Shown piece after piece: positions 6,286 to 13,706 of a DNA stretch of 15,437 nt. Each line of letters begins with the position of its first letter. The first letter of the stretch is position 1. Both the position numbers and the translations under genes were made by a program. The notes under the pieces are model-generated. The model saw nothing but the letters and a program-made list of their open reading frames with translations, made no database searches and was not told the origin of the DNA. Origin of the DNA: Intestinimonas sp052065695 (GTDB lineage: Bacteria; Bacillota; Clostridia; Oscillospirales; Oscillospiraceae); assembly GCF_052065695.1 (NCBI RefSeq), contig NZ_JBQHTM010000058.1:1-15437 (forward strand), read 5' to 3'.

Positions 6286-7542
6286 ATGGCGCAGGACGAA
6301 AAGACCATCTATGTATATGAAAATTGGCGTGGAGAGGCACCCACTCTGCTGGGGCGGCTGCGCTGCGGCTTCGTCCGCGGACAGGAGACCTTTTCCTTTG
6401 AGTATGATCCGGCCTGGCTGTCATCCGCCGAGAGTTCCTTCTCTCTGGACCCGGATCTGGCTCTCTACCGCGGGCGGCAGTATGTGCCGCTGAACAAGCA
6501 GCTCTTTGGCCTGTTTTCCGACTCCTGTCCGGATCGCTGGGGGCGTCTGCTGATGAAGCGCAAGGAGGCCATCGACGCTCGCAAAGAGGACCGCAAGCCC
6601 CGTAAGCTCACCGAGAGCGACTTCCTGTTGGGGGTCTACGATGAATCCCGTATGGGTGCGCTGCGGTTCAGCTTGGAAGAAGGGGGCGAATTTCTTTCGA
6701 ACGATAAAGCGTTTGCGACGCCTCCATGGGTAAACCTTCGGACGCTGGAAAACGCCTCTATCGCTTTCGAGAATGATGAGAGCGGCCTGAATGAAAAATG
6801 GCTGCGTGAGCTTCTGGCCCCCGGCTCCTCCTTGGGAGGCGCAAGACCCAAAGCTACGGTGCAGGCCACAGATGGCGCCTTGTGGATTGCCAAGTTCCCT
6901 TCCAAGCATGATGAATATAACAGCGGCGCGTGGGAGAAGGTCGTCCATGACCTGGCACGGCTCTGCGGACTGGATGTTCCGGAATCCAAATTGGAGACGT
7001 TCTCCAAGACCGGCAGTACCTTTCTCGTCAAGCGATTTGACCGAAACGGCAGCCGTCGCATCCACTTCGCCTCCGCCATGACCCTGCTGGGCAAGACCGA
7101 TGGAGCCTCGGCAGCGGACGGAAGCAGCTATCTGGATCTGGCGGCGTTCATCCGGGCCAACGGGGCATCACCCCGGCAGGATCTGGCCGAGCTGTGGAAG
7201 CGGATCGTGTTCAGCATGGCGGTATCCAATACTGACGACCACCTGCGCAACCATGGTTTCCTTCTGACACCCACCGGCTGGCGGCTGGCCCCTCTCTATG
7301 ATGTGAACCCAGTCCCCTCGGGGGACCGGCTTTCCCTCAATGTGAGTGAGTATGATAACACCATTGACTTGGAACTGGCTCTGGAAGTAGCCGATTATTT
7401 CGGCCTGGCCCCTCAGGAAGCGGAACAGGCTGCAGAGGAGGTCTGCAAAACAGTATCCGGACACTGGGAACAGTTGGCCGGGCAGTATGGTCTCAGCCGA
7501 GGAGCGATAGAGTATATGCGCCCTGCCTTTTCCCTTCCATGA
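6286..7542 (+). CDS. hipA: HipA-family serine/threonine kinase toxin
   Basis: The protein has 418 residues; AAGGAG (6272-6277) lies 8 bases before the ATG. It has the HipA N-terminal subdomain (about 5-125, including SDSCPDRWGRLLMKR) and the kinase-like C-terminal domain. Visible motifs are GSSLGGARPKA (180-190, the P-loop/activation segment whose Ser is autophosphorylated in HipA relatives), the ATP-binding lysine in IAKF (Lys203), the catalytic motif SNTDDHLRNH (314-323) and the metal-binding Asp339 in APLYDV. All key residues appear present, so activity is plausible. E. coli HipA phosphorylates glutamyl-tRNA synthetase and causes growth arrest; the target here is not known. It is close to the usual length (about 440). 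A terminator hairpin follows the stop, and the next genes converge on it from the other strand. Confidence 0.93.
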   Translation: MAQDEKTIYVYENWRGEAPTLLGRLRCGFVRGQETFSFEYDPAWLSSAESSFSLDPDLALYRGRQYVPLNKQLFGLFSDSCPDRWGRLLMKRKEAIDARKEDRKPRKLTESDFLLGVYDESRMGALRFSLEEGGEFLSNDKAFATPPWVNLRTLENASIAFENDESGLNEKWLRELLAPGSSLGGARPKATVQATDGALWIAKFPSKHDEYNSGAWEKVVHDLARLCGLDVPESKLETFSKTGSTFLVKRFDRNGSRRIHFASAMTLLGKTDGASAADGSSYLDLAAFIRANGASPRQDLAELWKRIVFSMAVSNTDDHLRNHGFLLTPTGWRLAPLYDVNPVPSGDRLSLNVSEYDNTIDLELALEVADYFGLAPQEAEQAAEEVCKTVSGHWEQLAGQYGLSRGAIEYMRPAFSLP

Positions 7543-7550
7543 TAAGATCA

Positions 7551-7590
7551 CAAACGGACGATTCCTGGTGGAACCGTCCGTTTGCTTATT
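7551..7590 (+). terminator. Terminator between convergent hipA and the recombinase operon
   Basis: CAAACGGACG (7551-7560) and CGTCCGTTTG (7575-7584) form a perfect 10-bp stem. After one mismatch the stem continues with TTCC/GGAA (7562-7565, 7570-7573) and a TGGT loop. T-rich sequence follows on the plus strand (CTTATTCTTT), so it best serves hipA. It may also stop the minus-strand operon, whose last stop codon is at 7586-7588. Confidence 0.8.
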
Positions 7591-8455
7591 CTTTGGCGAC
7601 TCCCTCAAAAGAGTCCTCGCCCTCATCCTCGTCCATATCCGTATCAATGTCCAGTCCTTCATTGTTCCCCACATTCTTCTCGTAGAGCTTGGTCCATTTA
7701 AGCGGATATTTGCATTTGCGGTTATAGGCCAGAAGCATCGCCTCGGCATAGCCCATAGAACCGGGGCGTCGTTCCTTGGCTGTCCTCGAAAGCAGCTTGA
7801 CCGACATTTCCCCCACTTTTTCCTTGAAGGTTTCATCTTTCAATGTGTCGCCAAAGGTGTATACCAATCTGGCGATTCCGTTGAGCATATTGGCGGAAAG
7901 CGAATTCATATCGCCCTCCCATGTGCCTACGCAGAGTCTGAGTGTTCGATCAAGTACGTGGTAACCGAACCGCTCATATATATTTTCAAGCGTAGAGACA
8001 GCACAGACAACGCCATAGTTTCTGACCTGGCCAATGGAAAGAGAATAAGACTCTACCAGATCTTTGATCATAAGCTGCTCCTGATTCCCGGCTTCCACAT
8101 TTGCCATAAACACTTCATAGGGACGGAGCGGTTTGACAAACTTCATCTGGTTGGCGAAGATATCTGCCTCGTGCTCGTAGTTCAGATCATCGTATATCAT
8201 GCACCAGACCGGAGTTTCACGAGAGCCAGAGGCCAGGGCGACGATCTCCACCGTGTGCTGGCCATTGAAGACATAGTTGACCCCATTTCGACGGCTCACC
8301 TTCACAGGGTTGATCTGATACAGATCAAAGTGTGCCGCAGCATTCAGCACATGCTGTTCGGAAATATTCCTCTGGTACTCCTGATTGGATACGAGGTTCT
8401 TGATGGGAATCTGTTCGAAGTGAACATTGGGAACAAACATACTATAATCTTCCAT
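7586..8455 (-). CDS. ParB-superfamily-like protein, last gene of the recombinase operon
   Basis: The protein has 289 residues. Its N-terminal part resembles the ParB/Srx fold: EQIPIKNLVSNQEYQRNISE (14-33) matches the opening strand-helix and FNGQHTVE (63-70) sits where ParB-like proteins have their DGxHR/GERR nucleotide-binding motif. The exact arginine is replaced by Thr-Val, so CTPase or nuclease activity is doubtful. The C-terminus is very acidic (DTDMDEDEGEDSFE). It may belong to a ParB-like DUF family such as DUF6551; I recall this and have not verified it. The start codon overlaps the upstream stop (TAATG), with a GAGGGGGA ribosome binding site, so it is translationally coupled. A role in DNA-site recognition or complex assembly for the recombinase is inference. 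Confidence 0.7.
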   Translation of the reverse strand: MEDYSMFVPNVHFEQIPIKNLVSNQEYQRNISEQHVLNAAAHFDLYQINPVKVSRRNGVNYVFNGQHTVEIVALASGSRETPVWCMIYDDLNYEHEADIFANQMKFVKPLRPYEVFMANVEAGNQEQLMIKDLVESYSLSIGQVRNYGVVCAVSTLENIYERFGYHVLDRTLRLCVGTWEGDMNSLSANMLNGIARLVYTFGDTLKDETFKEKVGEMSVKLLSRTAKERRPGSMGYAEAMLLAYNRKCKYPLKWTKLYEKNVGNNEGLDIDTDMDEDEGEDSFEGVAKE

Positions 8456-9408
8456 TAGGATTCCCCCTCAATTGCATTGAGCATTTCCTGGATTTTTCCT
8501 TCTAATTCAGTCAACGCCGCCAAGAGGTTTTGTCTGGCAGCAGGTGAGATCGCTTCCAAATGTGCCATGGACTTTGTCCGGTCGATGGAGCTCATCCAGG
8601 AGGGGATCGTAAGAGTAAGTCCAGCAACTTCCGCATCCGGGTCATAGGCGGGCATCGTCTTGATTGCCGGCTGCTCTGCCGCCGCTGTGCCGGGCTTGGC
8701 AGAAGCATCGGAATAAAGGCATCGTCTCGATTCACTGTAACGAGCGAAAGCATAGGGATTTTTTCCGTTTTTTTTACTAAGTGCTTTCAATTCTTCGGGT
8801 TCCATTTCTGATAGAGCAACGATATTTTCGAAAGAAATCTTATATGCCCCGGAAAGAATGTGCGGAACAAGCTCAGGAGCATTTTGTTCAATGGTATCTA
8901 ATGCTGCACTGTATTTCGCATATTTCTGTACGGTTGCGCCGGACACATGATACTTCCTTCCCAGCCGGGCTGCTGTTCGCCGGCCGCTCTCTTCATCTAT
9001 TGGGCGGCCTCTCCCCACAGCAATGTTGGGGTTCGGACGGTACTGATTATAGCCATTCCTATTTCGCTGTACTTTCTTTTCCGCTTCATATTGTTTCCCA
9101 ATCAGATATTTCCTGGTTTCTTCTGAGATGTTGCGGCGTCCGAGTTGGTTCGCACAGATCCAGGCGATGGCAGCATCTCTGCTTGGAAAATCCAGCTCCT
9201 TGACTCCATAAGGAATGCGCATTTTATTGCATATTTCATAGCGATTATGACCGTCGACGATGGTATCATTCCATGCGATGATATCTTCCCGGCATCCTTC
9301 CATGACCAGATTCAGCTCCAGCTGCCGGTATTCCTCCCGGCGAAGTGGACGAATCAAGTTTTTGAATTCCGGATCGATGTTAAGCTGCCTAAATGCTTTC
9401 TCTGTCAT
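8455..9408 (-). CDS. ParB-like domain protein with helix-turn-helix
   Basis: The protein has 317 residues from the ATG at 9408, chosen because AGGAGG lies 4 bases upstream; an earlier in-frame start at 9483 lies deep inside the preceding gene. Residues about 15-110 look like a ParB/Srx domain, with VDGHNRYEI (51-59) as the DGxHR-type motif, then ICANQLGRRNISEETRKYLI (84-103), which is common in ParB-like proteins of phages and plasmids. A helix-turn-helix follows (about 143-165, AARLGRKYHVSGATVQKY). The C-terminal third has a linker and a coiled-coil-like end (LLAALTELEGKIQEML). No ParA ATPase is present, so a classical partition system is not supported. It overlaps the upstream gene by 20 bp and the downstream gene by 1 bp. 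Confidence 0.8.
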   Translation of the reverse strand: MTEKAFRQLNIDPEFKNLIRPLRREEYRQLELNLVMEGCREDIIAWNDTIVDGHNRYEICNKMRIPYGVKELDFPSRDAAIAWICANQLGRRNISEETRKYLIGKQYEAEKKVQRNRNGYNQYRPNPNIAVGRGRPIDEESGRRTAARLGRKYHVSGATVQKYAKYSAALDTIEQNAPELVPHILSGAYKISFENIVALSEMEPEELKALSKKNGKNPYAFARYSESRRCLYSDASAKPGTAAAEQPAIKTMPAYDPDAEVAGLTLTIPSWMSSIDRTKSMAHLEAISPAARQNLLAALTELEGKIQEMLNAIEGES

Positions 9409-9787
9409 GTAGCCTCCTGCGTTCCAGCTGTTTGACGGTTTTGAGGGAAAAATATGCGACCCGGTTGACTTGATCGATCTCACCGGTCAGCTGGTAATTA
9501 AATCTCAGGTCAAAGCCACCCAGCAGTTCGGAAAAGTTTTTGATAAGGATCGTACTATAGAATTCTATAGATTGCTGGGATGTGCTTGACATCCGAACCT
9601 TGTTTGCGGTCCCGCCTGAAATAGGTTTGTCCGATCCGAGAACGGCGATATACAGTTCTTCAGGGTTTACCAGGAATTGCACATACGCAGGATTCTTCAA
9701 GAGCCGAATCGTTTGCCTGTGGATTCGAATCCGGTTTCGCGCAGGGTCCAGCGTTAAGTAAGCCTGCAATTGATTTTCATGATTCAT
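9389..9787 (-). CDS. Small free-standing homologue of the recombinase C-terminal domain
   Basis: The protein has 132 residues. Residues 19-50 align without gaps to residues 423-454 of the operon's recombinase and 84-115 of the neighbouring 268-residue protein; the shared core is VQFLVNPEELYIAVL here. The later segment FDLRFNYQLTGEI (92-104) matches WSPDLKYRIAGAL of the recombinase and WNLDYRYKLLGRI of the neighbour. It is thus the minimal version of a domain that occurs three times in this operon. No catalytic motif is visible; a DNA- or protein-binding role is inferred. The start has GGAGG 8 bases upstream and overlaps the previous stop by 11 bp. I do not recognise a named family. Confidence 0.75.
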   Translation of the reverse strand: MNHENQLQAYLTLDPARNRIRIHRQTIRLLKNPAYVQFLVNPEELYIAVLGSDKPISGGTANKVRMSSTSQQSIEFYSTILIKNFSELLGGFDLRFNYQLTGEIDQVNRVAYFSLKTVKQLERRRLHDRESI

Positions 9788-10583
9788 GTCCTTGTCCTCC
9801 CAAAACGGACTTACTACCAGTATCAGAGGCAGCCTCGTCTGACTGCTCTGATGCAGCAGGAGCTATGTTATCGCGCAACCCATATACAGCATATCCTTCA
9901 AAAATGTCTACCTGCATAGATTTCTGGTGTTCCCGGAACGGGAGTCCAAACTGCGTCTTCCAGCCCTCCGGAAACACGGGAGTTCGAGAAGACTTGGGCT
10001 TCTGGCCGTCTTTTTGCACCCGCTGATACACTTCGGTCGCTGTGAGATCAAATGCGATGAGCCACTCATCCTTGGCATGGATTATCCGCCCGAGGAGTTT
10101 ATATCGATAGTCCAGATTCCAGTCCATCAGTGAAAACACTTTGGCGAAAAAAATCTTGCAGGTAATCTGTTTCGGTTTACGTCTGCCGGAGCCGTTGGTG
10201 CACCAGGCGCAGGCATCCCGATCTTCCGCCCGACAGGGACGGATCGCCAAGATCCTGCTCTCCTGATTGACCAATACCTGCACATAATCAACTTGTGGGA
10301 AGCGGTTCAGGCAGGCGGTATTTACATAAAATTTGTAATTGTTGAAAGTTACAGACGGCTCATTAATATGGGCGAAGAACTCACGGCGTACCACTTGGTA
10401 GCCATCGTAGTTAAAGTCACCGGCCATCTCCAGGACCTCATCACTACTGCTGTTTGCGGGAGAAGCTGCCAGTTCCGCTTTTTTTAATTCAGCAGACGGA
10501 ACAATATCCAAATGCCCGTCCTCCAGGGAACGAAGCATTCCGGCGATTACACCGCCGGTATTTTCCCGACTTTCTTCGAACAT
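9777..10583 (-). CDS. Free-standing homologue of the recombinase C-terminal extension
   Basis: The protein has 268 residues. Residues 55-185 align with 394-530 of the upstream recombinase: GDFNYDGYQVVRREFF here and GDFDMRGFEIARSEFF there, then the VQVLVN core, then DWNLDYRYKLLGRI. A second block, FPEGWKTQFG...EHQKS (204-222), matches VPEEWIGSFG...HQQS near the recombinase C-terminus. The whole extension of the recombinase therefore recurs as a separate protein. A CAWC cysteine pair (125-128) lies in an insert that is absent from the other two copies. The ATG abuts the recombinase stop (TAAATG) with a GGAGG site 8 bases upstream. Likely an accessory subunit of the recombinase; function unknown. 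Confidence 0.78.
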   Translation of the reverse strand: MFEESRENTGGVIAGMLRSLEDGHLDIVPSAELKKAELAASPANSSSDEVLEMAGDFNYDGYQVVRREFFAHINEPSVTFNNYKFYVNTACLNRFPQVDYVQVLVNQESRILAIRPCRAEDRDACAWCTNGSGRRKPKQITCKIFFAKVFSLMDWNLDYRYKLLGRIIHAKDEWLIAFDLTATEVYQRVQKDGQKPKSSRTPVFPEGWKTQFGLPFREHQKSMQVDIFEGYAVYGLRDNIAPAASEQSDEAASDTGSKSVLGGQGHES

Positions 10584-12464
10584 TTAGGATTCCTCCTTCC
10601 CGTACTGACCGAGTTCCTGACAGATATAGTCACGCAGCACGTCAAATCCTGTCACGCGGAGTTTCTGCCCGGTTTCATACAACTGGCCCTCCATGCGGAT
10701 TTTCCAGTCTTCCTCACTCTGATCGCAGACGGGCGGGAAAGACTGTTGGTGGAGGTAATATTGCTTGCCAAAAGAGCCGATCCACTCCTCCGGGACTGCC
10801 CGCACCCGTTTGCCGGAGACAGAAAGGGGCTGTACAGGCTCCTTTGCCTGTTCCGTGCTTTTTGAACCGGAAAGCAGGTACGATTTAATAAACGCTTCCG
10901 CATCATTGACATCAAAAATATACGCAGATTCAGTTTCAGTTTGAAACAGCGCTCCGGCGATCCGGTATTTTAAATCCGGACTCCAGCCGAATAACTGAAA
11001 AAGCGTTTCTACATAGGCCGCACCGGCGATATCCCTGGGCTGATACTTTCCGTCTGACAGCTTGGAAAACACGACTGCGTTGCGGCTGCTTTTCGCCGCT
11101 GTACGGACGGCGAACTTCATCTCCACAGGGTTGACCAGCAGCTCCACATGGTTGTCTTTCCCAAAAGACCGAACACATGTGGTGCTGAACTTGATTCTCT
11201 TATCTTGAAACAGTACATAGGGACGGTGATAATTATCAAAGAATTCACTGCGGGCGATTTCAAAGCCTCTCATATCAAAATCTCCCGGAACCAATGTGAT
11301 GCTCGAGGGCAGGGATGCATCCGCCTGCTGCTCATCGGGCGGATGGATACTGGCGGACGCTTGGTAATAATCCGCCGGCTTAAATCCAGCCCAGCGGGGA
11401 TTGATGGTCACGAACCCTCTGAGCAGGCCGCTGTCGATCACCCGCAGCTCCGGGAGGATGGAGCGGTTGCCATACTTGGAGTTGTTCAGAAGATGCTGAA
11501 CCGCAATGAAATCATCTCTGGAAACAATGCCCTCGTGGTGGTTCCGGTAAAGGCTCTGGGGTCTGTCCCCCCGATTCTTTCTGGCCTTGTGGTTCAGATA
11601 GTTGGGGGTGAAGGTCTTCCGGGTCAGTACATCCCCGCAATGCCGCTCATTGCGAAGGACCTGGACAATGGAGTTGGATGTCCACTTGACATTCCCCAGA
11701 TAAGTCTTTCGGCCCAGCTCGGTGAGCGCCGCCGCAATGTCGGAGGTGGAATATCCATACAGATACATATAGAAGATGAGTTTTACCGTGGGGGCTTCAT
11801 CCGGGTTGACGACCAGGTTTCCATCTGCGTCGTGAGAATACCCAAGCAGTTTGGGCGTCAATGGCAGACCTCCGTCCAGCCGCATCCGCAAGGAGGTTTC
11901 CATGCTCCGGCTGCGGATGTGAGACTCCTCCTGAGCCATGGTGGCCTGAAACGAAAGCGCCATCTGGGAATCGTCTTTGAGGGAGAAGATACATTCGCTC
12001 TCGAAGAACACTCCGACGGGACTGGGCAGCTCCGCAAGCATTCGCACCATGCTGATACAGTCCACCACATTTCGGGCAAAGCGAGACACGCTTTTGGTAA
12101 TGATCATATCGATTTTCCCGCTGCGGCAATCGGCGATCATGCTGTTGAACTCGTCCCGATGAGCCAGAGAAGTTCCGCTAATCCCCTCATCCGCATAGAT
12201 TTTGACCAATGTCCAGTTGGGATGATGCACAACAAAATCTTCATAGTATTTCTTTTGCAGCTCATAGGAGGAAGTCTGCTGGACATTGTCTGTGGAGACA
12301 CGGGCATACACGGCGACCCGCTGCCTTATATCATTATCGTAATAGTCGATGGGCTTTTTAGCCGGAATGAATTCATAGTTCTCCGGGTCAACTTTTGTGT
12401 TGATACGCCGGCGGACCCGTTCTTTCCGTTCCGCAAGCTGTTTGCGTGTGGACTTGTCAATCAT
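10584..12464 (-). CDS. Serine recombinase without zinc ribbon, fused to a novel C-terminal extension
   Basis: The protein has 626 residues from the ATG at 12464, preceded by GGAGGG at 9 bases; the ATG at 12491 has no such site. The catalytic domain (about 48-190) has YARVST with Ser57 and Arg55, ADEGISG (91-97), and TKSVSRFARN with Arg128/Arg131, all intact. The recombinase domain follows (about 200-330). Where a zinc ribbon is expected, residues 341-370 read RVIDSGLLRGFVTINPRWAG and on, with no cysteine pairs. Residues 394-626 form an extension homologous to two separate downstream proteins. The start overlaps the end of the upstream dead-resolvase gene (ATGATTGA). It is presumably the active subunit of a multi-protein recombinase. 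It differs from the plus-strand triplet in C-terminal plan, so it forms a distinct system. Confidence 0.92.
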   Translation of the reverse strand: MIDKSTRKQLAERKERVRRRINTKVDPENYEFIPAKKPIDYYDNDIRQRVAVYARVSTDNVQQTSSYELQKKYYEDFVVHHPNWTLVKIYADEGISGTSLAHRDEFNSMIADCRSGKIDMIITKSVSRFARNVVDCISMVRMLAELPSPVGVFFESECIFSLKDDSQMALSFQATMAQEESHIRSRSMETSLRMRLDGGLPLTPKLLGYSHDADGNLVVNPDEAPTVKLIFYMYLYGYSTSDIAAALTELGRKTYLGNVKWTSNSIVQVLRNERHCGDVLTRKTFTPNYLNHKARKNRGDRPQSLYRNHHEGIVSRDDFIAVQHLLNNSKYGNRSILPELRVIDSGLLRGFVTINPRWAGFKPADYYQASASIHPPDEQQADASLPSSITLVPGDFDMRGFEIARSEFFDNYHRPYVLFQDKRIKFSTTCVRSFGKDNHVELLVNPVEMKFAVRTAAKSSRNAVVFSKLSDGKYQPRDIAGAAYVETLFQLFGWSPDLKYRIAGALFQTETESAYIFDVNDAEAFIKSYLLSGSKSTEQAKEPVQPLSVSGKRVRAVPEEWIGSFGKQYYLHQQSFPPVCDQSEEDWKIRMEGQLYETGQKLRVTGFDVLRDYICQELGQYGKEES

Positions 12465-13062
12465 GCAGCATTTCCCTCCGGGGTTCGTCATCAGGGAGTA
12501 TCTTCCAACCGGGATCTGGCAAAAAGTAGGGGTCGTGTAGATCCTCCTGGTAATAGGAAGCCAGCGTATAAATATCCTCCGAAACGAAGTAAACGCCCAC
12601 TGGCTTTGGGAGTGCTGCCAAGAGGCGCGTACAGAAAGAGAGCTCGGAGAGCTTCTTCGAGATATTGCTTGCTTTCTGGGTAATGATCAGATTGACCTTT
12701 TCCTCGTAGCAGTCTTGAAGGAGCCTTGACCACTCCGGAGCGTTCTCCATATTGGGCGCAGTGCTGCCCTCGTCCACATAGAAACCGACAAACTTCCAGT
12801 TTGGGCAGAGAGCCAGTGTATCAAGAAATTGCTTTTTATGAGCTGAGAGATAGTCCTCATAGCGGGTCTGGTTGAAGTAGCGGATGTATACCGCCACACG
12901 GTAATGTGTTTTGGGAAGCGGGCGTTCCCGCTTGATTTCCTTTAACCAGGCACGATGTTCCGCTAAAAGGGTGTTTCGTTCCGTCTCCCTTTCCAGCAGG
13001 AAATCAAATGAGGGCATAACTTCCTGCTCTGACTCTCTATTTTGAACGGCCAGATCTGACAT
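12457..13062 (-). CDS. Catalytically dead resolvase-like protein, first gene of the operon
   Basis: The protein has 201 residues from the ATG at 13062, preceded by AGGGGGAG at 5 bases; an upstream ATG at 13098 overlaps the promoter -10 box. Residues about 53-165 align with the resolvase domain of the next gene: YRVAVYIRYFN (54-64) with QRVAVYARVST, FVGFYVDEGS (91-100) with LVKIYADEGIS, and LIITQKASNISKK (125-137) with MIITKSVSRFARN. The nucleophile serine is replaced by Phe63 and the catalytic arginine of SRF by Asn133, so it should not cut DNA. There is no DNA-binding recombinase domain. It overlaps the active recombinase by 8 bp, which suggests equal expression and perhaps a mixed dimer, an inhibitor, or a structural partner. 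Confidence 0.88.
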   Translation of the reverse strand: MSDLAVQNRESEQEVMPSFDFLLERETERNTLLAEHRAWLKEIKRERPLPKTHYRVAVYIRYFNQTRYEDYLSAHKKQFLDTLALCPNWKFVGFYVDEGSTAPNMENAPEWSRLLQDCYEEKVNLIITQKASNISKKLSELSFCTRLLAALPKPVGVYFVSEDIYTLASYYQEDLHDPYFLPDPGWKILPDDEPRREMLHD

Positions 13063-13096
13063 ATTTGCTCCCCCTGTGTTATTTCTCTTCCAGGCC

Positions 13097-13123
13097 ATTA
13101 TATAATCTGCAGACTAATAACAA
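13097..13123 (-). promoter_or_regulatory. Promoter of the six-gene recombinase operon
   Basis: On the minus strand a perfect TATAAT (13102 to 13097) lies about 35 bp before the start codon. A weak -35 (TTGTTA, 13123 to 13118) has a short 15-bp spacer. The 36-bp palindrome starts only 2 bp further upstream, a position suited to an activator or repressor. Confidence 0.6.
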
Positions 13124-13124
13124 A

Positions 13125-13160
13125 ATCGACCAGAAGTCAACACCTTGACTTCTGGTCGAT
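13125..13160. repeat. Perfect 36-bp palindrome upstream of the recombinase operon
   Basis: ATCGACCAGAAGTCAA (13125-13140) and TTGACTTCTGGTCGAT (13145-13160) are perfect 16-bp arms around a CACC spacer. It lies between the terminator of the minus-strand XRE gene and the operon promoter, so it is not needed as a terminator. A degenerate copy is at 14098-14134. Its size fits a dimer binding site for a serine recombinase or a two-fold operator; which one is not decided by the sequence. Confidence 0.9.
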
Positions 13161-13167
13161 AGATGAG

Positions 13168-13199
13168 AAAAAAGAAGCGAGCCGGCAATTCCAGCTCGC
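13168..13199 (-). terminator. Rho-independent terminator of the minus-strand XRE gene
   Basis: On the minus strand GCGAGCTGG pairs with CCGGCTCGC (13199-13191 with 13185-13177, one G-T wobble) around a 5-base loop. TTCTTTTTTCTC follows. It begins 6 bp after the stop codon. Confidence 0.88.
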
Positions 13200-13205
13200 A
13201 ATTTT

Positions 13206-13565
13206 TCAGGTATTGTCATCCCGTCTGGCCATAGTGGATTTCAACTCACGAACAATCTTCAGGATGGAATCCAGCTCCTTGGGAGAGCAGTCGGCCAGCA
13301 GCTCGTCAAACTCGCTCTGGTATAGGCTTCTCACCTCCGGCACATCGGGCCGAAGAAGGGAATCAGCAGACACTTGCAGGGCTTCGATGATTCGGATAAA
13401 GGTTTCCAACTTCATGCTCGTCTTGCCTTTTTCGATATTGCTGACATGGGGCAGCGAGATATTGGCCTTTGCAGCAAGATCGGCCTGGCTCATCCGGCGA
13501 TTGATCCGCGCATCTCGAATACGGGAGCCGACCAACTGGCTCTCGGTCAAATCATGTTCCGTCAT
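13206..13565 (-). CDS. XRE-family regulator, minus-strand member of the divergent pair
   Basis: The protein has 119 residues from the ATG at 13565, preceded by GAGGGGGGAA; a much longer open frame extends upstream but only by crossing the divergent gene. The XRE helix-turn-helix is at about 13-70 (SRIRDARINRRMSQADLAAK, then ISLPHVSNIEKG). The C-terminal tail DELLADCSPKELDSILKIV (87-105) is nearly the same as a segment of the divergently encoded regulator. It lies upstream of the recombinase operon in the same orientation but is separated from it by a good terminator. It probably represses or activates that operon and the divergent promoter; this is inferred from position. Confidence 0.88.
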   Translation of the reverse strand: MTEHDLTESQLVGSRIRDARINRRMSQADLAAKANISLPHVSNIEKGKTSMKLETFIRIIEALQVSADSLLRPDVPEVRSLYQSEFDELLADCSPKELDSILKIVRELKSTMARRDDNT

Positions 13566-13613
13566 CGGCTTCCCCCCCTCAAATATATTCTCCAGATTAT
13601 CTATTTCTAAGAG

Positions 13614-13676
13614 TATATCAACTTGGGGTGAAATTGATATAAGGTCGAGTTGATGATATAATCTAAACACTATAAT
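13614..13676. promoter_or_regulatory. Shared operator and promoters between the divergent XRE genes
   Basis: For the plus gene, TTGATA (13634-13639), a 17-bp spacer and TATAAT (13657-13662) form a near-consensus promoter; another TATAAT lies at 13671-13676. TATATCAA (13614-13621) and TTGATATA (13634-13641) are a perfect inverted repeat with 12 bp between them, and the right arm covers the -35 box. TTGATG at 13650 may be a third half-site. The left arm would fall within the less clear minus-strand promoter. This is the layout of an autoregulated bistable switch. Confidence 0.7.
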
Positions 13677-13706
13677 AAGACTGCAAAATTTTTTGGAGGT
13701 CTTATT

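Noticed and set aside
7568..8458. Plus-strand 296-codon frame opposite the ParB-like gene
   Set aside because: It is the mirror of a well-supported coupled gene; its start lies in the loop of the hipA terminator and its product resembles no family.
8455..9408. Classical ParAB plasmid partition system
   Set aside because: Two ParB-like proteins are present but no ParA ATPase and no array of parS-like sites is visible in the window.
11148..12683. Plus-strand 511-codon frame opposite the operon recombinase
   Set aside because: The minus strand encodes a full serine recombinase with all motifs; this frame is a GC-driven shadow without a plausible start site.
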